Positions 8,491 through 16,607 of a stretch of 57,983 nucleotides of DNA are shown piece after piece (position 1 is the first letter of the stretch; each line of letters begins with the position of its first letter). A program made the translations under genes and the position numbers. Source of the stretch: Planctomycetaceae bacterium. GTDB lineage: Bacteria > Planctomycetota > Planctomycetia > Planctomycetales > Planctomycetaceae. Below the pieces are notes generated by a model that made no database searches, was not told the origin of the DNA, and saw only the letters and a program-made list of their open reading frames with translations. The DNA is taken from the NCBI GenBank assembly GCA_029259845.1, contig JAJDEI010000291.1, forward strand, positions 1 to 57,983, in the 5' to 3' direction.

Positions 8491-8493
8491 GGG

Positions 8494-8961
8494 TCAGTCC
8501 GTGTACTGCTCGATGGTGAGCACGATCACGCCTGTGAACTGGCGGGGGTTTTCGAGTTGGTCGGCCGCATAGAGGGGAGAGGCTTCCACGGCCGAGACTT
8601 CGCCGTCGTCGCCGTTGAAGCTGAAGGCTCCGGCGTCGTCGGGAGAGAAGTAGGCGGCGATTTCCTCGCAGGTCGTGATCAGGGGGTCGATTTCGGCGAG
8701 TTGGTCAGCGAGGGTGGCGGTACGGGTGACGTCGAGCTTCTTAAGGATGCCGATTGTGACCTGGTCGTCACGCTGGCTGCCGGCTCGTTCGAAGCGTTCG
8801 ATCTTGAACGCGCCGGGCACGACGACGACGCGGAGCGTGGCGAGCTCCCCCTTCGTGATCTTGAAGCGGGGCAGGTAGTGCCGCTCGGCCACGAAGGCGG
8901 CGGAGAAGGAGCCGGCGTTGAGGGCGGTCACAACGGCGTCGGCCAATTGAATCGCGTTCAT
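8494..8961 (-). CDS. Putative tail terminator / minor tail protein (lambda U-like position)
   Basis: This 155-residue protein starts with a helix ('NAIQLADAVVTALNAGSF'), then alternating strands with 'LRVVVVPGAFKIERFERAG', and ends in a 'GVIVLTIEQYTD' strand. This layout resembles small tail-terminator proteins, in which an N-terminal helix is followed by a sheet used for ring formation. It overlaps the upstream connector gene by four bases (ATGA) and ends 3 bases before the next gene. I recognise no diagnostic motif, so the call is mostly positional. Confidence 0.55.
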   Translation of the reverse strand: MNAIQLADAVVTALNAGSFSAAFVAERHYLPRFKITKGELATLRVVVVPGAFKIERFERAGSQRDDQVTIGILKKLDVTRTATLADQLAEIDPLITTCEEIAAYFSPDDAGAFSFNGDDGEVSAVEASPLYAADQLENPRQFTGVIVLTIEQYTD

Positions 8962-9326
8962 GCGTCGCCCGTTTTCTGGGTGTGAATGCGGAGTTGTGTC
9001 TGTCCGGCGTCGCTCCAGCGCCAGGACGGTTCCCCGTTCAAGGGGATGACCTCATGGGTTTCCGCTGTGTCTGTGCGTGTCAGGGTGTGTCCCGCGTCGG
9101 GGATGATCGGCGTGCCGTCGCGGGTGAGGTCGAGCGGATCGATGAGGAAATCGACAGTCCGCTGCAGGGTGGAGATGCCGTTGAGGTCGGTTTGGCGGAA
9201 GGCGGTCGAGCCGACGGCAGCGGTGAGGGCGATGGGTCCGTTTCCGTCGTCGTAGCTGACCGGCTCGCTTTTGAGCGCTCGGGCGGCAGTGAGGCCTGCC
9301 TTGATCGCGTTTGCGAAGCCGGTCAT
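8958..9326 (-). CDS. Putative head-tail joining protein (lambda FII-like position)
   Basis: This 122-residue protein follows the capsid and cement genes. It opens with a short helix ('TGFANAIKAGLTAARAL') and continues as a beta-rich domain ('RTVDFLIDPLDL', 'GTPIIPDAGHTLTR', 'SWRWSDAGQTQLRIHTQKTG'). The 'D..G....V..........W.W.D....R' ending is reminiscent of small head-tail attachment proteins. Its stop overlaps the next start by an ATGA. The call is based on gene order and fold-like pattern only. Confidence 0.5.
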   Translation of the reverse strand: MTGFANAIKAGLTAARALKSEPVSYDDGNGPIALTAAVGSTAFRQTDLNGISTLQRTVDFLIDPLDLTRDGTPIIPDAGHTLTRTDTAETHEVIPLNGEPSWRWSDAGQTQLRIHTQKTGDA

Positions 9327-9375
9327 GGTTTGGGATGGATTTCGGTGTCAGGCTGCTATGCGGCGTCCTGGGGGC

Positions 9376-9804
9376 TTAGAACAGCAGTTGTAAGCTGGCG
9401 GTCTTGCCGGTGGCGTCTCCGAGTCCGCTGTTGGTGGCCTTGATGCGCACGTAACGTTCGACGTCGGAGGGGAGCCGCATGCGGGCGGTGGCGGCGGCGT
9501 CTCCGGCCGCCCCGGCTCCGGTCTGCACCAACAGGGACGGGTGCAGGGTTTTGAGCGATCCGAACGCAACATCGTTGTCCGTCTCGACGATATAGGTCAT
9601 CGTTTTGGTGTCGGGCAGCTCGGCGGTGGTGAGCACCGGAGCGGTGAGCTTGAGTTCGCAGGCGGCCAGAAAGGCGGTGTTGGAACCGACCTGGGCTTCG
9701 AGGTCAATGGCGGCTGTGACGACGCTCGCGGCGCCGTTCGGCAGGGCGATCGACTTGCTGAGCTGGGCGTCGGCGAGTTGATGCGTGTGGTGTTCGGCGG
9801 ACAT
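9376..9804 (-). CDS. Putative capsid cement / decoration protein (Bbp16-like)
   Basis: This 142-residue protein directly follows the major capsid gene, where podo- and siphoviruses encode cement or decoration proteins. It is beta-rich, Ala/Thr-rich, lacks membrane segments and has one Cys. The pattern 'A.DL...VGSNTAFLAACELKLTAPVLTTAELPDTKTMTYIVE' followed by a C-terminal 'RYVRIKATNSG' strand resembles Bordetella phage Bbp16-type cement proteins, which I recall as close to this length. The preceding intergenic hairpin (9846-9878) may lower its expression relative to the capsid gene. Confidence 0.55.
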   Translation of the reverse strand: MSAEHHTHQLADAQLSKSIALPNGAASVVTAAIDLEAQVGSNTAFLAACELKLTAPVLTTAELPDTKTMTYIVETDNDVAFGSLKTLHPSLLVQTGAGAAGDAAATARMRLPSDVERYVRIKATNSGLGDATGKTASLQLLF

Positions 9805-9845
9805 GGCTGAGCCTTTCGCGGACGGCTGAAAAGTTGTCAGAAGGG

Positions 9846-9878
9846 GCCGGCCAGGGCAGGTGAGGCTGCCCGGCCGGC
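9846..9878 (-). terminator. Strong hairpin after the major capsid gene, likely attenuator
   Basis: On the minus strand, GCCGGCCGGGCAG pairs with CTGCCCTGGCCGGC (13 bp, one bulged base) around a 6-nt loop, 68-100 bases after the capsid stop. It is followed by a pyrimidine-rich stretch but no long T-run. Its place between the most highly expressed gene and downstream genes suggests partial termination or 3' end stabilisation. Confidence 0.4.
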
Positions 9879-9945
9879 AGGGGGCGGGACGTATCCGGCG
9901 TCACGGAATTCACGCAAGCGCCGGGGGCGGGCTGGTCAGGCTGGG

Positions 9946-10845
9946 TTAGACGGTTTCGTTGTTGAGGATGGCTTCGCTGATGCGGATGGGCGTGCCGTCG
10001 AAGTCCATCGGCGTCTGGGCTTCCTTGCCGCTTTCAGTGGTGGCGGTGCGGCTCTTGCGAAGCTGCGACTGGCTGCGGCGGGTCATGAAGATTACGTCCG
10101 GATGGAAGGCTTCCGGGAACTTCTCCATCAGGTCGCTCATGAGGGCATCCGTGAGCGTGTTGGAGTCGTCTGAGAGGTTCTTTATGCGGGCGACGGCCAT
10201 GACGTTATGCACGGCGAAGCCTGGGTAAGCACCGTCGAAGGTTTGCTGCAGGGCGTCGTATTCGTTGCCGTTGGCGTCGGTGGCCGTTTCGCGGCGGGGA
10301 TCGGAGAGACGGAGGGCGCCTTCGAGTCCCCAGACCATCTGGCAGGCCTGCGGTCCGAGCTTGAGTGCCCAGACGGAGGACTTGGTATCCGGACCGCCGG
10401 CGTCGACTTCCATCGTGGACAGGACGGAATTGACGAGTCCGGGGTAACCTTTGGCGTCGTTGGCCGCGCCGTAGTAGAGCTGCTTGGCCAGCGTGATCAT
10501 GGCGGCGGAGACGTGCAGGATGCCTTCTTCATTCATCGCCGCGTCGCGGCCGTCTTCGTGCTCGTCCAGGACGGCGACATCACCCTTCCAGACAGGCGCC
10601 ATTATGAAAGTTTCTACGAGCCGGTTTTCGATGACGGCTTTGGTGGTCGCGGTGCCTTCGTTGGCGCCACGGAAGCCGACCGACGGGAGCTGAGTGACGA
10701 CCTTCGTCTTGTAGCGGCGTCCCTTGATGGTCCGGGCCGGGATGATGGTCATCTCCGGCGTGGCCGTGGCGGTCTCTTCGATGAGTCCGACGACGGCGTC
10801 GGTGCCGTTGCGTTTGGCGATGTCGAGCAGGGTGAGGGTGGGCAT
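9946..10845 (-). CDS. Major capsid protein (HK97 fold, GP7-like family)
   Basis: At 299 residues, following the protease-scaffold gene, this is the major capsid subunit. The N-terminus reads 'MPTLTLLDIAKRNGTDAVVGLIEE', the typical opening of the capsid family annotated as phage major capsid protein/GP7-like. It has an 'R.YKT.V.TQLPSVGFRGANEG' E-loop-like segment, 'LAKQLYYGAANDAKGYPGL' in the P-domain, and 'EAFHPDVIFMTRRSQSQLRKSR' near the C-terminus, all of which I recognise as recurring blocks of this family. The N-terminus shows no delta domain, consistent with a separate scaffold in the upstream gene. Confidence 0.85.
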   Translation of the reverse strand: MPTLTLLDIAKRNGTDAVVGLIEETATATPEMTIIPARTIKGRRYKTKVVTQLPSVGFRGANEGTATTKAVIENRLVETFIMAPVWKGDVAVLDEHEDGRDAAMNEEGILHVSAAMITLAKQLYYGAANDAKGYPGLVNSVLSTMEVDAGGPDTKSSVWALKLGPQACQMVWGLEGALRLSDPRRETATDANGNEYDALQQTFDGAYPGFAVHNVMAVARIKNLSDDSNTLTDALMSDLMEKFPEAFHPDVIFMTRRSQSQLRKSRTATTESGKEAQTPMDFDGTPIRISEAILNNETV

Positions 10846-10902
10846 GGTTGAGGTCCTGGATCGTGTGTTGAGCGTGTAGTCGGCGGGCGGAAGAGGGGGC
10901 GA

Positions 10903-12087
10903 TCAGTCTTTGGGCATGGGGTTGGCGGCGCAGAGCTTGGCCAGTCCCTCGCCGACGTTGGCGGCGAGCTCGCTGGTCGGAGCGGGCGGTCCGCCGTGCG
11001 TGGTGGCGTCCTTGGCATCGGGCGAGAACGTGGCGGGATCGTCTTCTCCGGTGGAGAGCGAGGCGATGTTCTGCTTGAGTTCCTCGGTCTCCTTTTGGGT
11101 GGCGGCGAGTTGGGTCTCAAGGGTCTGGGCGTGGAGTTGGTGGCACTCGGCCAGCGGCTTGCCTGCCAGAGCCCATTGGCTGCCATTCTCGGCCCCGAAG
11201 GCTTCGACGTAGGCCTTCAACTCGGATTTCGTGAGCGTGCCGGCGTCGCCTGCAGCGTCGGTCGTTTTGTCGTCGGCTGCCGATGCGGTGGCATCGCTCG
11301 ACGTGGACTTCTGACCGTCTTTGGTCGTCTCGGTGGATGCGTCGCCGCTCGTTTCGGCGTCGGTGGATTCAGCGCCCGTGTTTTCAGCGTCGGCCGTCGC
11401 CGTGGCTTTTTGCGTCGCGTCCGGGTTGGCTTCGTCGTCGGTGAGTTTTGTACGGTTGGTCTTGGTGCTCATAGGGGCTTCCTGGTGTTGGATCAGGACG
11501 TCGATGGTTCGATCGGGATCGGTGGATGAGAGGCGGGACTGGGTGTGTCGGTCGTAGCCGTAGAGGCAGACGGCGAGCCCGCGGAGGAACGATTCGCGGG
11601 CGATATAGATCGGACCTTCGTACTCGCGGGCGTTGGCTGTGGCGAAGGCGCCTTCGGGGACGAATTCGATGCGGAGGTCTTCGGGTTGTGAGCTGAAGAA
11701 GATGGATGCTTCGAAAGGGACGCCGTTGCCGGCTTTGTGCGTGACCTTGTCGGCCATGTCGCCTTCGTGTTGATGCACGATTGATCCGGAGACAGTGAGG
11801 CCCTTATCGGTAACCTGGAAGTCGTTTCCGAAGCCGAGCGGCTCGTACTGGTCGTGGCAGTAGTCAAGTGCGATCTTTTCAGGGTGTTGCATGCCGTCCA
11901 GATCGTGGACCAGCTTGCCCCAATACCAGTGGTCGATTGGTTCGGGGGAACGGGCGAGGATGCTGATGGGGGACAGGTCGTCCTGGCGGTTGCCGACGAT
12001 CAGCTCGCACGGCTCGGTGAACTCGAAAGCCGCCGCCGGCACGTGGCGGGTTTCCGTTGCTACGTTGCTGTTGGTCGTGTTAGGCAT
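10903..12087 (-). CDS. Prohead protease fused to scaffolding domain
   Basis: The N-terminal 190 residues look like a prohead serine protease: a 'IALDYCHDQYEPLG' segment with the candidate catalytic His, 'D.GLTVSGSIV' strand, and 'GNGVPFEASIFF' with the candidate Ser. Residues from about 206 are a Thr/Asp/Ala-rich disordered stretch followed by a coiled-coil ('AATQKETEELKQNIASL') and a C-terminal helix, as expected for a scaffold. The protein overlaps the portal stop by 8 bases if it starts at the second in-frame Met (MPNTTN, 12087); an ATG at 12102 is also possible. A good ribosome-binding site at 11478-11483 precedes an internal Met that would give the scaffold alone, comparable to lambda C/Nu3. 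Confidence 0.8.
   Translation of the reverse strand: MPNTTNSNVATETRHVPAAAFEFTEPCELIVGNRQDDLSPISILARSPEPIDHWYWGKLVHDLDGMQHPEKIALDYCHDQYEPLGFGNDFQVTDKGLTVSGSIVHQHEGDMADKVTHKAGNGVPFEASIFFSSQPEDLRIEFVPEGAFATANAREYEGPIYIARESFLRGLAVCLYGYDRHTQSRLSSTDPDRTIDVLIQHQEAPMSTKTNRTKLTDDEANPDATQKATATADAENTGAESTDAETSGDASTETTKDGQKSTSSDATASAADDKTTDAAGDAGTLTKSELKAYVEAFGAENGSQWALAGKPLAECHQLHAQTLETQLAATQKETEELKQNIASLSTGEDDPATFSPDAKDATTHGGPPAPTSELAANVGEGLAKLCAANPMPKD
11470..11483 (-). promoter_or_regulatory. Internal ribosome-binding site and ATG for a separate scaffold protein
   Basis: Inside the protease-scaffold gene, AGGAAG (11483-11478), a 5-nt spacer and an in-frame ATG (11472) mark a start reading MSTKTNRTK. 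It would give a 189-residue product to the same stop (10903). Most neighbouring genes lack so good a Shine-Dalgarno match, so this is unlikely to be chance. The junction coincides with the end of the protease fold. Confidence 0.6.
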
Positions 12088-13627
12088 CGACGCCGCTCTC
12101 ATCTTTGAGTGTGGGCGTGAGGGCGGGCCGGTCGAAGTTGAGGTTCATGCCGAGCGGTTCGAGCTTGTCGCGGGCGTATTCGAGGGCGGCGGCGGTCTGG
12201 TCGACGTTCTCGTAGAAATCGCTGTCGTGGGCCTGGGCGACGTCCTGCGGATTTTCGATGCCGGCGCTAATGCCGATCAGCTCGCCCGTCAATTCCTTGG
12301 CCTTGTCCCACCACGGAACCGATTTGCAAAAGACTTCGAGCGGCAGGTCGGCAATAGTTTTGCCGCTAGGAAGGGAAAGTCGACCTGCAATTATTTCTTC
12401 TCTAAGCGTCCAGTTGAGCCAATAGCGGACGAAGTCGATGTTGCCGGCCTGCTTGTGGGCGGCCGATCGCTGATAGAGCTGCAGGGCGCCTTTTCCGCCG
12501 AAGAAGTTGGACTGGGACGGGTCGAGCCAATTGAAGGGCAGGTCGAGGGACAGCATGCAGAGCATGACGTCGAACTTGAGGAAGTTGAGTAATTCCGTGG
12601 GCGGCGTGTTGCTCTCGACGACGTTGACGTCTTCGCCGGCTTCGAGGTTGATGCTCGCGATGCCGTCCTCGAACTTGATGCGGGCCTTGGCCTTGGCTTC
12701 GGTGGTGGCGGCGAGTTCTTCGTCGGTGAGGTAGGTTGTGGGTCCGACGCCGGCCTCATCCTCGTCGAGGTCATCGGGGAGTTTCTTGGTGAATTTGAAG
12801 CCGAGCAGCGAGGAGAGGCGGGCCTTGGCGTGTACGAACTCACGCAGGTCGTAGATGTAGCTGAGGCCGTTCAAGGCCGTGCTGAGCGGCGTTACGCCAC
12901 GAACCTGGTTCACGCGATCGAAGTAGCCGTGCAACCAGAAGTTTTTGACGGGCACTTTGCGATCGAAGACAAAGCCGCCGTGCCGGTTGCGGGTGTGGAG
13001 GGCGTATTCGATGTGCCGTCCGCCTTTGGGGTTGGTGCGAACGCCGTTGTGCCAGTTTTCCTGGTCGATGCCGAAATCACGTGGGTCGCGGATGGAATCG
13101 GCTTCGATGCCTTGCACGTGTCCGGTTTTCAACTTGAGGACACCGAAATCGCCTTCGAGCGTGCGGGCGCCTTCCATGATGCGGACGAAGGCGGGGAGCG
13201 AAAAGCGGCCGGCAACATCGAAGCGGTTGCGGGCGGTGTGCAGGCGAAGAAACTGATCGAGGTCCCGCTTGAGGCCGTCATCTTTGCCGCCGACGCGGAT
13301 GATGATGTCGGAGACGAAGTCCTGGTGCTTGCGGATCATCCAGGCACCGATGACGTTGTTCCGGCGCACGTCGCGGGAGACGGAGTTGAGCCGGTCGCGC
13401 TGTTCGATTCGCAGCACGCGGTCCTCACTGCGGGTGTCGCGCGCGGGGAGCGTGCGGCGTGACGTTTCCTGGATGGCGTCGTATTTGAGCGCCGTCGGGG
13501 ACTGGCGAGCCTTTGCCGCGGGAGCGTTTGCTTCGGGAGCGACCAGTTCGGGCGCATCAGTGGTGCCGGAGAAAACGAGCATGGCCGGTGACAGAAGGAT
13601 TGCGGCGAGTGTGAGGAGGCGTTTCAT
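12080..13627 (-). CDS. Portal protein (lambda gpB-like)
   Basis: This 515-residue protein lies between the gpW-like connector and the protease. 'RDVRRNNVIGAWMIRKHQDFVSDIIIRVGGKD' and 'VKNFWLHGYFDRVNQVRGVTPLSTALNGLSYIYDLREFVHAKARLSS' match the lambda-portal family, where 'P.....RG.P.l...i....dl.....a.l..a' lines the clip/stem region. The C-terminus holds the 'DLPFNWLDPSQSNFFGGKGALQLYQRSA' block. The start is fixed by a one-base TGATG overlap with gpW. Unusually, the first 25 residues are basic then hydrophobic ('KRLLTLAAILLSPAMLVFSG'), like a signal peptide, which portals do not normally have. Confidence 0.85.
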   Translation of the reverse strand: MKRLLTLAAILLSPAMLVFSGTTDAPELVAPEANAPAAKARQSPTALKYDAIQETSRRTLPARDTRSEDRVLRIEQRDRLNSVSRDVRRNNVIGAWMIRKHQDFVSDIIIRVGGKDDGLKRDLDQFLRLHTARNRFDVAGRFSLPAFVRIMEGARTLEGDFGVLKLKTGHVQGIEADSIRDPRDFGIDQENWHNGVRTNPKGGRHIEYALHTRNRHGGFVFDRKVPVKNFWLHGYFDRVNQVRGVTPLSTALNGLSYIYDLREFVHAKARLSSLLGFKFTKKLPDDLDEDEAGVGPTTYLTDEELAATTEAKAKARIKFEDGIASINLEAGEDVNVVESNTPPTELLNFLKFDVMLCMLSLDLPFNWLDPSQSNFFGGKGALQLYQRSAAHKQAGNIDFVRYWLNWTLREEIIAGRLSLPSGKTIADLPLEVFCKSVPWWDKAKELTGELIGISAGIENPQDVAQAHDSDFYENVDQTAAALEYARDKLEPLGMNLNFDRPALTPTLKDESGVDA

Positions 13628-13833
13628 CAGTTGAACGCGGAAGGGAGGTCGATCGGGACGTAGCGGGGCAGCCGCTTTCGCGGAGTGGTGTGGGTTTGCT
13701 TGAGTTCGCGGATGCGGCGGCGGATGCGTTCCTCATCGCTGAAGTTGACGGTTTCGCCGTCGACGGTGGCGGAGGTGATGCCCGCGTCGAGCAGCTCCTG
13801 GAGCTGCCGAATCTTGGCAGAGTTGTCGGGCAT
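13627..13833 (-). CDS. Head-tail connector protein, gpW-like
   Basis: At 68 residues it equals lambda gpW in length. The pattern 'KIRQLQELLDAGITSATVDGETVNFSDEERIRRRIRELKQT' (helix, beta-hairpin, helix) is the gpW fold signature: a helix, 'V..G..V.F', then a helix with Arg/Glu. The frame is open back to 13962, but that upstream ATG sits inside a hairpin and the extra residues look non-coding, so I start at MPDNSAK. It is coupled to the portal gene by a TGATG overlap. gpW plugs the head before tail attachment. Confidence 0.75.
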   Translation of the reverse strand: MPDNSAKIRQLQELLDAGITSATVDGETVNFSDEERIRRRIRELKQTHTTPRKRLPRYVPIDLPSAFN

Positions 13834-13940
13834 GGCTGGGGGTGGTGGGATGACGTCGCGAGAACCGCGAAGCCGGGCGAACGGCGGAGAAGCAGATTGC
13901 ATCGTACCGGCTGCGAAGCGTGGGGTGTTGCTTCGGCAGC

Positions 13941-13969
13941 ACCGGAAATTACCGGGTGTCATTTCCGGT
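13941..13969. repeat. Hairpin between the zinc-ribbon and gpW genes
   Basis: ACCGGAAAT and ATTTCCGGT form a perfect 9-bp stem with an 11-nt loop starting at the last base of the zinc-ribbon stop codon. It could end or process transcripts and would hide the alternative upstream ATG for gpW. No T-run follows. Confidence 0.4.
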
Positions 13970-14268
13970 TAGAGCCGGTTTTCATGCGTCAGGTCGACCC
14001 GCGCCTGTCCGCACGCTTGGCAACTGGTCCAGCGTCGGATGATGTGGGTGTATGATTCGCCGTGCTTTTGCCCGGCGTGTGAGGTCTCCGTGGTGCGGCG
14101 GTAGGGAGTGCGGTCCGTGGAGCCGCATTTGCGGCAGCGTGTGAGCTGCGATTGGGCGGTGGGCAGCGTTTGCGTCGCTGCGCCTTTCGGGCGTCCGCGT
14201 CGCGTTTTGGATGCCACCGGCTTCTTCTTGGCGGTGCGAGGGGTGGTCTTCTTGGTGGGCGTGCTCAT
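13969..14268 (-). CDS. Small zinc-ribbon protein, 99 aa
   Basis: The N-terminal 40 residues are a basic Lys/Arg/Thr tail ('KKTTPRTAKKKPVASKTRRGRPKG') with an AT-hook-like GRPKG core. Residues 44-88 hold two CxxC pairs ('CRKCG' and 'CQACG') about 35 apart, a zinc-ribbon that in phages is often found next to the large terminase. The ATG overlaps the terminase stop as ATGA. DNA binding or a role in packaging is inferred from the basic tail, zinc ligands and location. Confidence 0.65.
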   Translation of the reverse strand: MSTPTKKTTPRTAKKKPVASKTRRGRPKGAATQTLPTAQSQLTRCRKCGSTDRTPYRRTTETSHAGQKHGESYTHIIRRWTSCQACGQARVDLTHENRL

Positions 14269-16607
14269 AGCTTGACCTCATAGTTGGGCTTAGTGGGTTT
14301 CTTGCGAACAGTTCTGACCTGTGCGGTTGTGCAGCCGCGCATTTCGGCGCCGACCACGCAACCGGTGATGTTGTCGAGCCAGTGGTTTTCTGTCTGGCCC
14401 GGAATCAGCGTCCACAGGTCGATCGTGCGTTTGGATCGTTCGTGGGTCACCCGCTCGCGGGACTCGCTGGTGAGCTGCGCGGCGAGGAAGTCGTGTCGGA
14501 CGGGGCGGCCGTCGCGGAAGCCGTAGAACGTCAGTGAGCCGGCTTGGCCGTGCGGTGTGGCGAGCCGTCGGTGACACATCGTCTTGTAGAACGACGGATC
14601 GTAGAGCAACGTCCGCCCGGCCTTACCGGCCGTCAGCCGCCACTCGCCGCCCCGCTTCTCACCCTTGCGTTTCTTATGAGCCGAGATCGGTGCCCGTGTG
14701 GCTGTAACGCCATAGCCGATGGCCGGATGGGTGATGGCCTTGTGCTTGTTATAGCGACACCACTTCTTGACGGTTTCGGCGCTGCCGGCTCCGTCGGCCG
14801 CATCCACGAGGCAGCATTCGACGTTGATGTCCTGTCCGTCATCGCGGCTGTATTCCGTGGTCAGAAGTTGGTCGCTGACGGCGTCGAGACCGGCCCACCA
14901 GGCCCCTTCCAGATTGGTGCCTTTGAATTGCTGCCGTAACGTGGGCCGCGCCTTTTTTGCAGAGAAGACGCGCTCGGCCTGTTCGGGGAATGTGCCGTAG
15001 TCGATGACGTAGCCCGTGAAATTCGGCTCCCACGCGCAGAGCACAAAATAGAGGACTTTATATTGCACATCTATATGGCAAGTTAAAAGGGTGGACGAGT
15101 CGGGGATGTGCAGCCGTTCGAGTCCGTTGGTGTTGGTGGCGAGTTGGTCTTTATTGAGGAACTCATCGTCGGTCTGCTTGGCCTTACTAGGATCGTTCTG
15201 GTACTCGCTCCAGAAGGCGAGCGGGTCGCGGAAGTAGAGGCACATGGCGTAGTGCACGGCCGACTGGCAGCCGGGTTGGCGTTCCTGCCAGGCGACGCGG
15301 GCGCCTTTGTGCATGGCTTTGAAGTTGGCTTTGAGAAACGCATCGGAGACCTCGAACAGGTTGGCGTCAAGGTCGTCTGCGGCGTCTTCGCCGGCGAGGT
15401 CTTCACAGCGGAGCTCGTACCATTTGTCCCAGAGTTCCATGTGTTCGGGGAACTCGTAGAGCATCTGCATGCGTTCGCCGCGGAATTCGGGATTCCGTTC
15501 GCGGTTGAGCAGTTTGCTGGCGAGGTCGCCTTCTTCGATCACCGTGCAGGGCACAACCATCGAGACGGTTTCTCCCGGTCCGGCCATGCCGAGCGCATCG
15601 GCTTTGAGCAGTTGCTCCCGCTCGTTGGTCTGGAGCAGGGAGCGGGCCGAATCGCGCGTCTGCGGGTCGTCGGCGATGACCAGCGAGGGCCGCCAGATAG
15701 AGAGGTCGGGTGCGATGAATTGGGCACCGCGAATCTCGGAGCCTTTGAGTCCGGCAACTTCGATCACATGGCCGGAGGCGGCGGAGCCGGCCACGGTGGG
15801 GAGCACAAGTTGCGCTCCCTTCCAGACGATGTTGGTCGGCTGGCCGTCGAGGAGTTGGCCGCGTGCGCGGTTGTGGATGCGTTCCAGGCAGCGGATCGGG
15901 TAGCAGACTTCGGGAAAGTCGGCGTACAGCAGCGGGTTCATTTCCAGCTCGAACTGGATGCCGGCCAGTGCCTTCTGGGCTTTCGATTTATTGGCGCAGA
16001 TCAGCATCAGGTAGCGGCAGTGTCCGTAGAGGATGGCCCACAGGGCGGCTCGGATGGCCAGGGTGGTCTTGCCGCTGCCGCGCGGCATGGCCAGGGCGAA
16101 CACCCCGCCCGTGAGAACGGTGCGTTGGAGTTTTCGAATCACCTTGAGATGGTCGTCGCTCCACGCCAGGGGAAAGCTGGCCGGGTGATAGGTCTGATAA
16201 TAGCTGCGGAGCCTGTTCTTGCAGGTCGCGCGGCGGCGGAGGTTGTCCGCTGTCGGCAGCGGTCCGATGTCGCGGCCCGCTTTGGCGAGCTGGGCCTGTC
16301 GCTGCCGTGCGCGTTCTTTGTGCCGTTCGTAGCGGGAGGGTTGCGTCGCGTCGTCGCCGGCGGCGGCTCCGGCGATGAGGGTTTCCAGCGCGTTGAATTC
16401 GTCCGGCGTGCGGATGTATTCGATGAGCTGCTCAAGTGATTCGAGCGGCCTGTCTCGCGCCGGTGCCCGCTTGGCGAGCGCGCAGAGCAGCTCAGCCGCG
16501 ACCGGCCCCTGAGAGGCTAAAGCCTTGAAGCGTTCGTCGGAGCAAAGCTTCGCGATCGTCGTCGGCCGGGGGCCGGTCTTGCGGGTTGTCGTGTTGCGTT
16601 TTGGCAC
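14265..16607 (-). CDS. Terminase large subunit (GpA-like ATPase/nuclease)
   Basis: This 780-residue packaging motor has a Walker A 'MPRGSGKTT' (about residues 172-180), a Walker B 'LVIADDPQT' (about 307-315), and a C-terminal nuclease part with 'HIDVQ' and 'ENHWLDNITGCVVGAEMRG', which resembles the 'NH.LD...Y..AA' end of the GpA family. It is longer than most large terminases because of about 150 extra N-terminal residues. The start is uncertain: the only non-ATG start I can place upstream is GTG 16607 (MPKRN), which overlaps the small subunit gene by 116 bases; no ATG occurs before the ATPase domain. It cuts and packages DNA into the prohead with the small subunit and portal. Confidence 0.9.
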   Translation of the reverse strand: MPKRNTTTRKTGPRPTTIAKLCSDERFKALASQGPVAAELLCALAKRAPARDRPLESLEQLIEYIRTPDEFNALETLIAGAAAGDDATQPSRYERHKERARQRQAQLAKAGRDIGPLPTADNLRRRATCKNRLRSYYQTYHPASFPLAWSDDHLKVIRKLQRTVLTGGVFALAMPRGSGKTTLAIRAALWAILYGHCRYLMLICANKSKAQKALAGIQFELEMNPLLYADFPEVCYPIRCLERIHNRARGQLLDGQPTNIVWKGAQLVLPTVAGSAASGHVIEVAGLKGSEIRGAQFIAPDLSIWRPSLVIADDPQTRDSARSLLQTNEREQLLKADALGMAGPGETVSMVVPCTVIEEGDLASKLLNRERNPEFRGERMQMLYEFPEHMELWDKWYELRCEDLAGEDAADDLDANLFEVSDAFLKANFKAMHKGARVAWQERQPGCQSAVHYAMCLYFRDPLAFWSEYQNDPSKAKQTDDEFLNKDQLATNTNGLERLHIPDSSTLLTCHIDVQYKVLYFVLCAWEPNFTGYVIDYGTFPEQAERVFSAKKARPTLRQQFKGTNLEGAWWAGLDAVSDQLLTTEYSRDDGQDINVECCLVDAADGAGSAETVKKWCRYNKHKAITHPAIGYGVTATRAPISAHKKRKGEKRGGEWRLTAGKAGRTLLYDPSFYKTMCHRRLATPHGQAGSLTFYGFRDGRPVRHDFLAAQLTSESRERVTHERSKRTIDLWTLIPGQTENHWLDNITGCVVGAEMRGCTTAQVRTVRKKPTKPNYEVKL

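Noticed and set aside
13834..13962. 43-residue N-terminal extension of the gpW-like protein
   Set aside because: The upstream ATG lies inside a perfect hairpin and the extra residues look non-coding; without them the length equals lambda gpW.
15108..16439. 443-codon plus-strand frame across the terminase gene
   Set aside because: It is a shadow of the large terminase frame; its translation has no family pattern and lies opposite the ATPase motifs.
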